Below, piece by piece: positions 1 to 7,104 of a stretch of DNA of 33,976 bases. The stretch's first letter is position 1. Each line of letters opens with the position of its first letter. The stretch lies in assembly GCA_030621845.1 (NCBI GenBank), contig JAUXHA010000020.1:1-33976 (forward strand), in the 5' to 3' direction. A program made the translations under genes and the position numbers. The DNA is from Spongiibacteraceae bacterium (lineage in GTDB: Bacteria; Pseudomonadota; Gammaproteobacteria; Pseudomonadales; Dasaniaceae). The notes below the pieces were generated by a model that was given only the letters and a program-made list of their open reading frames with translations, did no database searches and was not told where the DNA came from.

Positions 1-1
1 A

Positions 2-1228
2 GCATACTTTGCACAATGGTTTACCAGCCCCCAACGGCGCCAGTGTAAACATCGGCGCGAGGAAAAAAAGCTTCAGCGAGCTGGCACACCCTTAACCGGA
101 ACATGCTATCTGCGAGCAGATGACCCCTACTGTTACCTGTTGTCACAAGTGCTGGAAAAATTCTGCCTGGATACCGGGCTGCAGCTGAAACCGATCGTGG
201 TCAGGGAATTACCCCGTCAATACTATCCTGAACCGGAGAAGTTATCGCAGTATGCCTTGCTTGATGCGAAACGGCTGGCCACACGCTTTCGCCTCCAGCC
301 GCCAGAACATTACCGTGGCGAGGCCAATCTTGCACTCTGTAAGGCGGCGACAAATGAAAAGCCCTGGCCAGCCATCGCAGCGCTATACCGTTCAATGTGG
401 ATAGCAAAAGAGTCCCTGCCGCCTTCAGTAGCGCCATCAGAAGAACAAGCTCTGCAACAACAGCTGGATGAAAACCAGCGGTCGATGTGCAGGCAGGGCA
501 TTTACCTCACCGCCCTGATTAACTATGCCGGCGAGCATTACTGGGGGCTCGATCGGCTCTATCACCTCGAGCAGCGACTGACAGGAAGTACTCATTACGC
601 TCTTGCCAACGAAAACTGGCTGACTGGAAAAAGAAACTCTGCCAGCGGAAAAACTATCGATTGCTACTTTTCCTTTCGCAGCCCCTACTCCTATATTGCA
701 CTGCCACGCCTGTTTGCACTGGCAGATTTCTATGGCTGCACATTGAATATTCTCCCTGTTTTACCGATGGTGATGCGCGGCTTGGCCGTCCCCAAAAACA
801 AGCGATTTTATATCCTGCTGGATGCCAAACGAGAAGCTGAGCAATGGCTTATCCCTTTTGGAAAAATAGCCGACCCGGTCGGCAAAGGCGTTGAACATGC
901 GCTGGCAATTTATCCCCTGGCTGAGCAAAAAAATAAAACCAGGGAATACCTGTTATCGCTGTGCCAGGCTGTCTGGTCTGAAGGTATCGATATCGCCAGC
1001 ATGAAGGGCTTGAAAAAAGTGACTGCTCGTGCAGGACTGGACTGGCGGCAATGCCAGCAGGCGCTTGCAGACGATGGCTGGCGTGAATGGTCAGAAAAGA
1101 ATCGCCAGGCTCTTTACGATCGGGGACTTTGGGGTGTACCCTCTTTTCACATCGACGGCAACAGTGCCTGGGGCCAGGATCGTCTATGGTGGCTGGAAGA
1201 TTATTTAAATAACCCGGAGTCAGCATGA
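2..1228 (+). CDS. Tandem DsbA/kappa-GST-like thioredoxin-fold protein (5' end outside window)
   Basis: The frame is open from base 2 with no stop. The first in-frame start, a TTG at 140, lies inside conserved sequence, so I read this as a gene cut by the window edge. Two thioredoxin-like domains of the DsbA / 2-hydroxychromene-2-carboxylate isomerase (kappa GST) family are visible. The first carries [12 protein letters not shown] just before base 160. The second, in the last ~190 residues, carries [15 protein letters not shown] and ends with [10 protein letters not shown] followed by [10 protein letters not shown], typical of the isomerase family. Neither domain has a CxxC pair, so disulfide oxidase activity is unlikely; glutathione-dependent isomerase or transferase chemistry fits better. 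Its TGA overlaps the ATG of the next GST gene (ATGA), so the two are translationally coupled in a glutathione-related operon. The substrate is unknown. Confidence 0.8.
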   Translation, partial: AYFAQWFTSPQRRQCKHRREEKKLQRAGTPLTGTCYLRADDPYCYLLSQVLEKFCLDTGLQLKPIVVRELPRQYYPEPEKLSQYALLDAKRLATRFRLQPPEHYRGEANLALCKAATNEKPWPAIAALYRSMWIAKESLPPSVAPSEEQALQQQLDENQRSMCRQGIYLTALINYAGEHYWGLDRLYHLEQRLTGSTHYALANENWLTGKRNSASGKTIDCYFSFRSPYSYIALPRLFALADFYGCTLNILPVLPMVMRGLAVPKNKRFYILLDAKREAEQWLIPFGKIADPVGKGVEHALAIYPLAEQKNKTREYLLSLCQAVWSEGIDIASMKGLKKVTARAGLDWRQCQQALADDGWREWSEKNRQALYDRGLWGVPSFHIDGNSAWGQDRLWWLEDYLNNPESA

Positions 1229-1920
1229 TTGATCTGTACACATCACCTACACCTAATGGCTGGAAAGCCTCTGTGGCGCTGGAAGAACTGGCGCTCCCCT
1301 ATGAAGTCCATCAAATCAATATTCTTGAGGGCGATCAGGACAGCGCAGACTTTCGCGCACTCAACCCGAATGGAAAAATCCCCACCATCGTAGATCGTGA
1401 AGAGGATAACTTTGTCATTTTTGAATCCGGTGCCATCCTGATTTACCTGGCAGAAAAAACCGGCCAGTTGCTACCCGGCGATATCAAAGGGCGCTCTCAA
1501 GTCATTCAATGGCTAATGTTCCAAATGGCCGGTGTTGGACCTATGATGGGCCAGGCCAATGTATTCCACCGTTATTTCCCCGAAAAAATCCAACCGGCCA
1601 TCGATCGCTACCAGAATGAAGTCAAACGCCTGTTCACGGTACTGGATAAACATCTGGCTGAACATGAATTCCTCGCCGGTGATTTCAGCATCGCCGACAT
1701 AGCCAACTGGTGCTGGGTTCGCACCGCTTTTTGGTCGGGCGTTGAAACAGATGAGTTTGAGCAACTACAGCGCTGGGCCGCCACCATTGAACAGCGACCT
1801 GCCTGTCAAAAAGGTGTCACTGTGCCCTTTGATGTTAATGAGATGCTCACTGGTGCTACCGAAGAAGAGGAATTTGCAAAAAATGCCCGGGTTATTGTTA
1901 CCGGTCTTGATAGTGAATAA
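1225..1920 (+). CDS. Glutathione S-transferase, YfcG/YghU (Nu-class) type
   Basis: A 231-residue cytosolic glutathione transferase. The N-terminal thioredoxin-like domain begins [14 protein letters not shown], very close to E. coli YfcG, whose family uses a Thr/Asn near the N-terminus rather than Tyr or Ser to contact glutathione. The glutathione-binding [14 protein letters not shown] segment lies at about residues 70-83. The helical C-terminal domain contains the [10 protein letters not shown]-capping motif of GST folds. The family shows disulfide-bond reductase and modest peroxidase activity with glutathione. The start overlaps the preceding stop by four bases, and glutathione reductase follows 35 bases downstream, which supports a shared role in glutathione redox. 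The acidic C-terminal tail after about residue 205 is longer than the core fold needs. Confidence 0.9.
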   Translation: MIDLYTSPTPNGWKASVALEELALPYEVHQINILEGDQDSADFRALNPNGKIPTIVDREEDNFVIFESGAILIYLAEKTGQLLPGDIKGRSQVIQWLMFQMAGVGPMMGQANVFHRYFPEKIQPAIDRYQNEVKRLFTVLDKHLAEHEFLAGDFSIADIANWCWVRTAFWSGVETDEFEQLQRWAATIEQRPACQKGVTVPFDVNEMLTGATEEEEFAKNARVIVTGLDSE

Positions 1921-1955
1921 TCACGCCCCATCAAAAGGTATTAGCAGGAGTTTTC

Positions 1956-3335
1956 ATGAGTAATTATGACTTTGATCTTTTTGTTATTGGCGCAGGTTCG
2001 GCAGGCGTCAGGGCAAGTCGCATGGCGGCATCCTATGGCGCAAGGGTGGCGGTAGCTGAAGACCGCTACATGGGCGGCACCTGTGTCAACGTCGGTTGCG
2101 TACCAAAAAAACTCTATGTTTATGCCTCACAATTTTCCGCAGCCTTTCAAAATTCCAGAGGCTTTGGCTGGAGTCCAGAGCAATATCATTTTGACTGGTC
2201 GACCCTGCGCGACAATAAAATTACTGAGATCTCCAGACTCAACGGCATCTATGACAACATGCTTAACAACGCCGGTGTCACCATTATCAATGGTCGCGCT
2301 CGTTTTCTCGATGCCCATACTGTGACTGTCGGTGATAAACACTATACGGCAGAAAAAATCATTATTGCCACGGGAAGCTGGCCTTATATTCCTGACATTC
2401 CAGGTAAGGAATTTGCCATAAGCTCCAATGAAATATTCGATCTGGCAGAATTCCCCAAACGACTATTGATTGTCGGCGGCGGTTATATTGCAGTTGAATT
2501 TGCCGGTATTTTTAATGGCCTGGGAACAAAAACCACCCAAATTTATCGCGGCCCATTATTCCTGCGCGGGTTTGATCAGGATATCCGTAAATTTGCCGCA
2601 GAAGAAATAGCCAAGTCAGGCGTTGACTTACGCTTCAATAGCAACGTCAAGCGCATTGAAAAACAAGCCGATAACAGCCTGCAAGTGATACTGGATGACG
2701 GTTCTTCAATAACGACTGACTGCGTACTTTATGCAACCGGTCGCAAGGCTCATTTACAGGATCTTGGTTTTGACCAGCTTAAGGTTGAACTCAACGACAA
2801 TGGCAACATTAAAGTCGACGAATACTTTCAAACCAGCGAAAGCAGTATTTTTGCCATGGGTGATATCACCAACGGCATGGATTTAACACCCATCGCCCTG
2901 GCTGAAGGAATGGCCTTTGCCAAAACCTGGTTTAACAATGAACCTACCCTGGTAGATCACAACACCATTCCCACTGCCGTTTTTTGCCAGCCCAATATCG
3001 GCACTTGCGGACTCACAGAAGAAGAAGCCCGGCAACAATACGCTAACATCAGCGTTTTTGAATCACAATTTCGAGCTTTAAAACACACTATTGGCGGCAG
3101 TGAAGAAAAAACCTATATGAAATTAATTGTCGATGACGCCTCTGATCGTGTTGTCGGCATTCATATGCTGGGCGATGATGCCGGCGAAATCATTCAGGGC
3201 ATGGCGATTGCCATGAAGGCTGGCGCCACCAAGGCGCTCTTTGACAGCACCATCGGCATCCACCCCACCGCTGCCGAGGAGTTTGTTACCATGAGAGAAC
3301 CGAGGAGAGAGCCGAGGAGAGAACCAGGAAAATAA
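1956..3335 (+). CDS. gor: Glutathione-disulfide reductase
   Basis: A 459-residue flavoprotein that reduces oxidised glutathione with NADPH in the cytosol. The FAD dinucleotide fold is [11 protein letters not shown] near residue 12. The redox-active disulfide is Cys43/Cys48 in [12 protein letters not shown], the NADPH fold is [11 protein letters not shown] around residue 173, and the catalytic His436 sits in GIHPTAAEE. The Arg of IYRG after the NADPH fold fits NADPH rather than NADH. The ATG at 1956 has a good Shine-Dalgarno (AGGAG). Size and motif order match Gor and not trypanothione or mercuric reductases. The gene ends with an unusual basic tail of repeated REPR units past the usual VTMR terminus. 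Confidence 0.95.
   Translation: MSNYDFDLFVIGAGSAGVRASRMAASYGARVAVAEDRYMGGTCVNVGCVPKKLYVYASQFSAAFQNSRGFGWSPEQYHFDWSTLRDNKITEISRLNGIYDNMLNNAGVTIINGRARFLDAHTVTVGDKHYTAEKIIIATGSWPYIPDIPGKEFAISSNEIFDLAEFPKRLLIVGGGYIAVEFAGIFNGLGTKTTQIYRGPLFLRGFDQDIRKFAAEEIAKSGVDLRFNSNVKRIEKQADNSLQVILDDGSSITTDCVLYATGRKAHLQDLGFDQLKVELNDNGNIKVDEYFQTSESSIFAMGDITNGMDLTPIALAEGMAFAKTWFNNEPTLVDHNTIPTAVFCQPNIGTCGLTEEEARQQYANISVFESQFRALKHTIGGSEEKTYMKLIVDDASDRVVGIHMLGDDAGEIIQGMAIAMKAGATKALFDSTIGIHPTAAEEFVTMREPRREPRREPGK
3296..3331 (+). repeat. Imperfect 12-bp tandem repeat at the 3' end of gor
   Basis: About three copies of a 12-base unit, GAACCGAGGAGA with small changes, encode the C-terminal [11 protein letters not shown] tail of glutathione reductase. 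The unit is purine-rich and in frame, so copy-number change would lengthen or shorten the tail without breaking the enzyme. Confidence 0.7.
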
Positions 3336-3377
3336 CAGCAACAAAGCCCAAGGCTATAATAGCAGCTGGTTTAAGAC

Positions 3378-4316
3378 TCAATAAGGCAGGAAATCAAACG
3401 AGTAATTCACCCGGGTAGTAATAACATCTGCTGCGGCAAAACGAATCAGGCGAATACGAGATAATATTTTCCTGGATAGCGCTTCATCAGCGAGTTCACT
3501 GGAAAGTAACTTCACTACAGAAATTTGTCCCGATGGCTCGATGACCATTTCAAAAACCAGCTTGCCCTGTAGGCTGGGATCCTTACGCAGGGCACGATTA
3601 TAAATAGTAAAAATCGCACCTTTATTTTTATCCATCACCCGACGAATTGATTCATCACTACGCCCGCCAAGACTGGCTGAATTACCCTCTGCAGCCGTGT
3701 TAGCCGAAGACACCACGGGGCTCTCCACCCGGGTTGTTTCACGAGCCGACAATGCCTGCCCACCCGTGTCACGGCTTAGCCTGGAGGTTTTTATTCCGGT
3801 ACTGCCGCTGCGCGCTGCACCACCGGTTATAATAGCGCGCTCAACCGTCACCGCCTCAGCATCGGAACGCGTTACATCGGTACTGGCGAGCGCATCCACA
3901 TCCAGGCTATCGCGCATATCGGCCAAATCGTCCTGAAAAGCCAGCACACCGGAAACCGCCGCCTTTTCCTGTGCCTGCTGGATGGCATCCTGTTTTTTAG
4001 GCTCCACCTTTGGCTTTGGCTTGGGCTTTTCTTTCTCTACCACCTTTTCCTTTTCGACAGGTTTTGGTTTGGGCTTAGGCGGTACCACTACGGGCTTGGG
4101 CAACTCCTTTTTCTCCATGATGACCCGAGCCAGGTGGGGCGGCAAAGCCTCTTGTTGCTCGCGGCTGATTTCTTCTACCGGAAGAAAAGGCATTAGCAGG
4201 GCAAAAATAACAAAACCGATGAATAAATTTCGTAGGATGCGATTAAAACGAGCATCGTCCGCATTAAGCGGAGACCAGGGCAGGTCCAAATCGGGTTTAT
4301 AAATAAGTACCGTCAC
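3378..4316 (-). CDS. TonB-like energy transducer with AgmX/PglI-type C-terminal domain
   Basis: A 312-residue inner-membrane-anchored periplasmic protein. A short cytoplasmic N-terminus is followed by one hydrophobic segment (about residues 31-47, FIGFVIFALLMPFLP), a Pro/Lys/Glu-rich stretch (about 70-110, with PKPKPK and EKEKPKPKPK) as in TonB, a low-complexity middle, and a globular end of about 90 residues (IFTIYNRALRKDP... then KLVFEMVIEPSGQI). That end matches the domain shared by myxobacterial AgmX and PglI, components of the gliding machine. The start is GTG with a well-placed GAAGG; three bases separate it from the upstream exbD stop. As the last gene of the motor group it probably couples the ExbB/ExbD proton motor to periplasmic or outer-membrane parts. 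An ordinary TonB for iron receptors is less likely, since no receptor is nearby. Confidence 0.8.
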   Translation of the reverse strand: MTVLIYKPDLDLPWSPLNADDARFNRILRNLFIGFVIFALLMPFLPVEEISREQQEALPPHLARVIMEKKELPKPVVVPPKPKPKPVEKEKVVEKEKPKPKPKVEPKKQDAIQQAQEKAAVSGVLAFQDDLADMRDSLDVDALASTDVTRSDAEAVTVERAIITGGAARSGSTGIKTSRLSRDTGGQALSARETTRVESPVVSSANTAAEGNSASLGGRSDESIRRVMDKNKGAIFTIYNRALRKDPSLQGKLVFEMVIEPSGQISVVKLLSSELADEALSRKILSRIRLIRFAAADVITTRVNYSFDFLPY

Positions 4317-4319
4317 CGA

Positions 4320-4853
4320 TTAACCTTCACTCTGCTGAGGAACAGTTTCAGTGGGGGGATTTACTGGGTTGTTCACCGCCAGGGAAATATTTCGATAATC
4401 CGTTTCCGCACAGGTGGTCATAATCCGTTTAAGCAGTTTATAGGACATTTTTTGATCACCCATTATGATAACTGAACGACCGTTCTTTTTCTCCAACTCA
4501 GTCAACTCCGGTCTGCGTGCAGTCTGGTAATCCAGTTCCTTTCTCAACAGGGCAATATTATTACCTTGCTGCGACAAGGCCGATGTCACCGTTGTTACCT
4601 GACGGCCCTGCACCACAATATCCTCTGTGCTTATTTTTATTGTCAGTGTCATTTCCGGCTTCTGTTCTGAAACAGAATCTGGCAGGGTAATATTCTTGTC
4701 TGATTGTAAAACTTCCACATCACCGCTATTAACCATCAGGAAGAAAACCAGAATAGTAAATATATCCATCAATGAGACCAGGTTAAGCTTGCCACTCTGC
4801 TTTAACTTACGATGACTTCTGGCCATACGGCGAGAGCGGAGAGATGTTTTCAT
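4320..4853 (-). CDS. ExbD/TolR-family proton-channel subunit (second copy)
   Basis: A 177-residue protein with a basic cytoplasmic N-terminus, one transmembrane helix (about residues 24-42) and a periplasmic domain. The helix carries Asp30 in NLVSLMDIFTILVFFLM, equivalent to the proton-accepting aspartate of ExbD/TolR. The periplasmic part ends in a Pro-rich tail. The ATG overlaps the stop of the other exbD gene (ATGA), so the two are probably made in a fixed ratio. The two ExbD proteins differ strongly around the helix and in the periplasmic domain, as do the paired TolR-like subunits beside one TolQ in Myxococcus motility machines. Role: stator and proton-coupling subunit with the ExbB homologue. 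Confidence 0.85.
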   Translation of the reverse strand: MKTSLRSRRMARSHRKLKQSGKLNLVSLMDIFTILVFFLMVNSGDVEVLQSDKNITLPDSVSEQKPEMTLTIKISTEDIVVQGRQVTTVTSALSQQGNNIALLRKELDYQTARRPELTELEKKNGRSVIIMGDQKMSYKLLKRIMTTCAETDYRNISLAVNNPVNPPTETVPQQSEG

Positions 4854-5365
4854 TGCGCCCTCCCTGTTCCAACCGGGGCATCACCAAAGGATATTTCCGG
4901 GAATAAAGCCGCATCAACTACAGAGGCAGCCACTATGGCTTTAAAAGACCGCACCGTATCCATAGCACTTATAATCGTCTGGTAGTCGGTATCCTGCTCA
5001 GAGAGAATAGTTATGGCATTTTTTTCAATGCCTTTTTCACGCAACTTGCGCTTCACCTCCTGTAACACCAGGCTGAGCGTTTCGAAATCCTGCTCACCCT
5101 CATCTGTCGGCAGGATTTTTTTTAGTAATATTCCCTGCGGGAAATTAACCCTCAACTGATCTTCTAAAATCAACAATTCTATTTGCTTATCGGCATTATT
5201 AGCATTGTCGACGGTCAGGCCATCTGGCAACTTAACCTCAATAACGCTTATTTGTGAAAAAACCATGCCTAACAACAATACCGGCACCAATACAATCATC
5301 AGGTTCATAAAGGCAGTAATATCCAGCTCTGCCTCATGGGTTCTATCGCGACGTATTTTTTTCAT
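4850..5365 (-). CDS. ExbD/TolR-family proton-channel subunit (first copy)
   Basis: A 171-residue single-span membrane protein. The helix sequence ELDITAFMNLMIVLVPVLLL places the conserved acidic residue at Asp15, close to the N-terminus, with the periplasmic domain after about residue 38. The ATG at 5365 has AGGG eight bases upstream. It follows the ExbB homologue by 14 bases and overlaps the second exbD gene by four bases, so the three form one motor module. The helix differs from classical TolR in having Thr and Asn after the aspartate. Likely function: converting the proton-motive force into conformational change of a periplasmic partner. Confidence 0.85.
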   Translation of the reverse strand: MKKIRRDRTHEAELDITAFMNLMIVLVPVLLLGMVFSQISVIEVKLPDGLTVDNANNADKQIELLILEDQLRVNFPQGILLKKILPTDEGEQDFETLSLVLQEVKRKLREKGIEKNAITILSEQDTDYQTIISAMDTVRSFKAIVAASVVDAALFPEISFGDAPVGTGRAQ

Positions 5366-5379
5366 GACTAAAACCCTGC

Positions 5380-6045
5380 TTACTGTTTATCTGTCTCTCG
5401 GGTTTTACTGCGGGAAGCCGCGTCGGTAAGGCTATTCATCACCTTGACACCAGCCATTTCAAAACTATCCACTATCTCAATTGTTTTTGTTTGTAAAACC
5501 GCATGAAATAACAATAACGGAATTGCCGAAATCAAGCCAAAGGCGGTAGTGTTCATCGCTACAGAAATACTACTCGATAACATCGTAGCTTTTTCTGAAG
5601 GCGCCGCATTGGCTACAGCGGTAAAAGCGGCTATTAAGCCAATAATCGTCCCGAGCAATCCTAATAAGGTGGCAATATTAGCCAGGGTTGCCAGGTATTG
5701 GGTTCGTTTTTCCAAGGGTGGCAGTGCTTCCATTACACCCTCCTCCATAGCATATTCAACTTCTTCGCGGCGGCTACCATTAGAGAACCTGACTACGCCA
5801 GCGGCAACAATTCGGTACATCGGCACTTTTGATTTTCGGGCTTCGGCGACAAGCGATTTGTAGTCCTTTTTTTTCAGTAACGCCATAATCGTATCAAAGG
5901 CTCGACGATTGGCCACCTTGGCCGAGGTCAGTACCAGCCAGCGCTCTATTGCGATTGCCACACCCACTACCAGCACGATGGCAATGGGGTACATAAATGC
6001 CCCCCCATTCTGGAAAAACCGGACGATTACGTTATACATTTCCAT
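5380..6045 (-). CDS. MotA/TolQ/ExbB-family proton-channel protein
   Basis: About 221 residues with three transmembrane helices, as usual for the family. The first is near residues 15-38 (YPIAIVLVVGVAIAIERW). The second contains LLGLLGTIIGLIAAF, and the third contains AMNTTAFGLISAIPLLL, both hallmark motifs of the channel helices. A GTG nine bases upstream is possible, but the ATG at 6045 has AAGG at ideal spacing. It heads the exbB-exbD-exbD-tonB-like block and forms the inner-membrane pentamer around the ExbD helices. It sits in the middle of a TPR/lipoprotein operon and not beside TonB-dependent receptors or the tolA-tolB-pal genes, which points away from iron uptake and Tol-Pal. Confidence 0.9.
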   Translation of the reverse strand: MEMYNVIVRFFQNGGAFMYPIAIVLVVGVAIAIERWLVLTSAKVANRRAFDTIMALLKKKDYKSLVAEARKSKVPMYRIVAAGVVRFSNGSRREEVEYAMEEGVMEALPPLEKRTQYLATLANIATLLGLLGTIIGLIAAFTAVANAAPSEKATMLSSSISVAMNTTAFGLISAIPLLLFHAVLQTKTIEIVDSFEMAGVKVMNSLTDAASRSKTRETDKQ

Positions 6046-6186
6046 GAAATACACCTTAGGTATTAATGCCTTGTGTCAATAAAAACCAGTTTTTCATTAA
6101 CGCTGCTTTGATCCATTAATCATAGCGGCTTTACTCATAAACACAGAATTCATAAATGAATCTGCTTAAAAGTTGCCAACTGCTTA
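6046..6186 (-). promoter_or_regulatory. 141-bp gap upstream of the motor genes with an inverted repeat
   Basis: This is the largest gap inside the 12-gene run. It holds an inverted repeat, ATTCATAAATGAAT (6148-6161, 6-base arms). On the minus strand, TTGGCA lies just upstream of a TATGAA that overlaps this repeat, at a loose spacing of about 19 bases. An internal promoter for the motor genes is possible, but the match is weak. Confidence 0.25.
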
Positions 6187-6471
6187 TCATTTTGTCACTT
6201 CTGGCTGTTTTTGTATGCTCAAACGCTCACGATAGTGCAGTTCTCGAACAAACTCGCCCCGGTCAACCGGCGTAAACAATTCATTGACCAGGCTCTCCAT
6301 AGGTTGATATTCCAGGCTATTGTCACCCGGTCGCTGCCACGGAACGATATACATCACTTTGGGCTGCTCCTGGTTACCTTTAACAGTACTTCTCAATACC
6401 ACCACGGCCTCCTGGGAGACAAGTTCAAGTGGCAACAGCATGATCAACGCAGCGAGGATTAAGCGAACCAT
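6187..6471 (-). CDS. Small exported protein of unknown family
   Basis: A 94-residue protein whose first ~19 residues form a Sec-type signal (MVRLILAALIMLLPLELVS), leaving about 75 mature residues that are charged and soluble, with no cysteine and no clear domain. The start overlaps the preceding TPR lipoprotein stop by one base (TAATG), so it is translationally coupled to it. A segment with KVMYIVPWQRPGD suggests a small beta-rich fold. I do not recognise a family. The position between the TPR proteins and the motor suggests a periplasmic accessory of the same complex. Confidence 0.7.
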   Translation of the reverse strand: MVRLILAALIMLLPLELVSQEAVVVLRSTVKGNQEQPKVMYIVPWQRPGDNSLEYQPMESLVNELFTPVDRGEFVRELHYRERLSIQKQPEVTK

Positions 6472-7103
6472 TATCTATTCTCCTGCGCCGCGCTTGCAAG
6501 CTGTCTTTCCAAATCAATAATCCATCCCGCCACTAATTTATCTGAGCCGGAAGTTAATTGCTGGTATTTAGTGTAATGCCTTAATGCTGCTTCCTGATCG
6601 CCCAAATATAAATCATAGAGCACACCTATGTTTCTGTGTGTTTCAGGGTACGCATCCCAAATCGACAGGGATTTAATGTAAATGGCTTCTGCCTGTTCAA
6701 ACAATCCCTGCTCTCTCATAAAAATACCTAACTGGTTATAGGCAGCAAGATTATTCGGGTTAACATCTATCGCTTTGGCAAAATAAAACGATGCCATATC
6801 GGTATTTCCAGTCGCTTTGTAGAGCAGCGCAAGATCGAGATAAGGGCCCGATAGTTCTGGATAACTATCAAGCAACCAGCGCAAATGTTTTTCCGCCTGC
6901 TGCCATTGCTGTTTTTCTACTGCTTGATTAGCCGCGTCAAAACGAGCCAGGGCAGCGGCATCCACTGTTGGGCGATCTTTTGCATAAGGATTTTCTGCTG
7001 TAGCTATTTCGGCCTCACTGCTAACGGGAGCATGACTGCTGCAAGCCGTCAGCAATGACAGGTATCCGATAAAGCTATATAAAATAAATTTTCTGGCAAG
7101 CAT
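6471..7103 (-). CDS. TPR-repeat lipoprotein (GltE/AglT-like position)
   Basis: About 210 residues. The chosen ATG at 7103 gives a clean lipoprotein signal, MLARKFILYSFIGYLSLLTAC, with Ser after the lipidated Cys, so outer-membrane sorting is expected. A longer frame from 7142 would overlap the upstream gene by 38 bases and spoil the signal. The mature protein holds three to four tetratricopeptide repeats (WQQAEKHLRWLLDSYPE, MASFYFAKAIDVNPN, FEQAEAIYIKSLS and further). TPR lipoproteins of this size accompany the motor genes in Myxococcus Glt-type clusters (AglT/GltE). It probably scaffolds periplasmic protein contacts at the outer membrane. Orthology to GltE is inferred from context and not shown by the sequence. 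Confidence 0.75.
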   Translation of the reverse strand: MLARKFILYSFIGYLSLLTACSSHAPVSSEAEIATAENPYAKDRPTVDAAALARFDAANQAVEKQQWQQAEKHLRWLLDSYPELSGPYLDLALLYKATGNTDMASFYFAKAIDVNPNNLAAYNQLGIFMREQGLFEQAEAIYIKSLSIWDAYPETHRNIGVLYDLYLGDQEAALRHYTKYQQLTSGSDKLVAGWIIDLERQLASAAQENR

Positions 7104-7104
7104 G

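Noticed and set aside
3336-3377. Bidirectional terminator between gor and the AgmX-type gene
   Set aside because: Only a four-base AGCC/GGCT stem is visible, too weak to call.
5380-6045. Assignment of ExbB/ExbD to Tol-Pal or siderophore uptake
   Set aside because: No tolA, tolB, pal or TonB-dependent receptor is nearby, and there are two exbD copies with an AgmX-type protein.
6092-6100. A perfect TTGACA on the minus strand upstream of exbB
   Set aside because: At 17-base spacing the downstream hexamer is AGGTGT, part of the ribosome site, so no -10 box follows.
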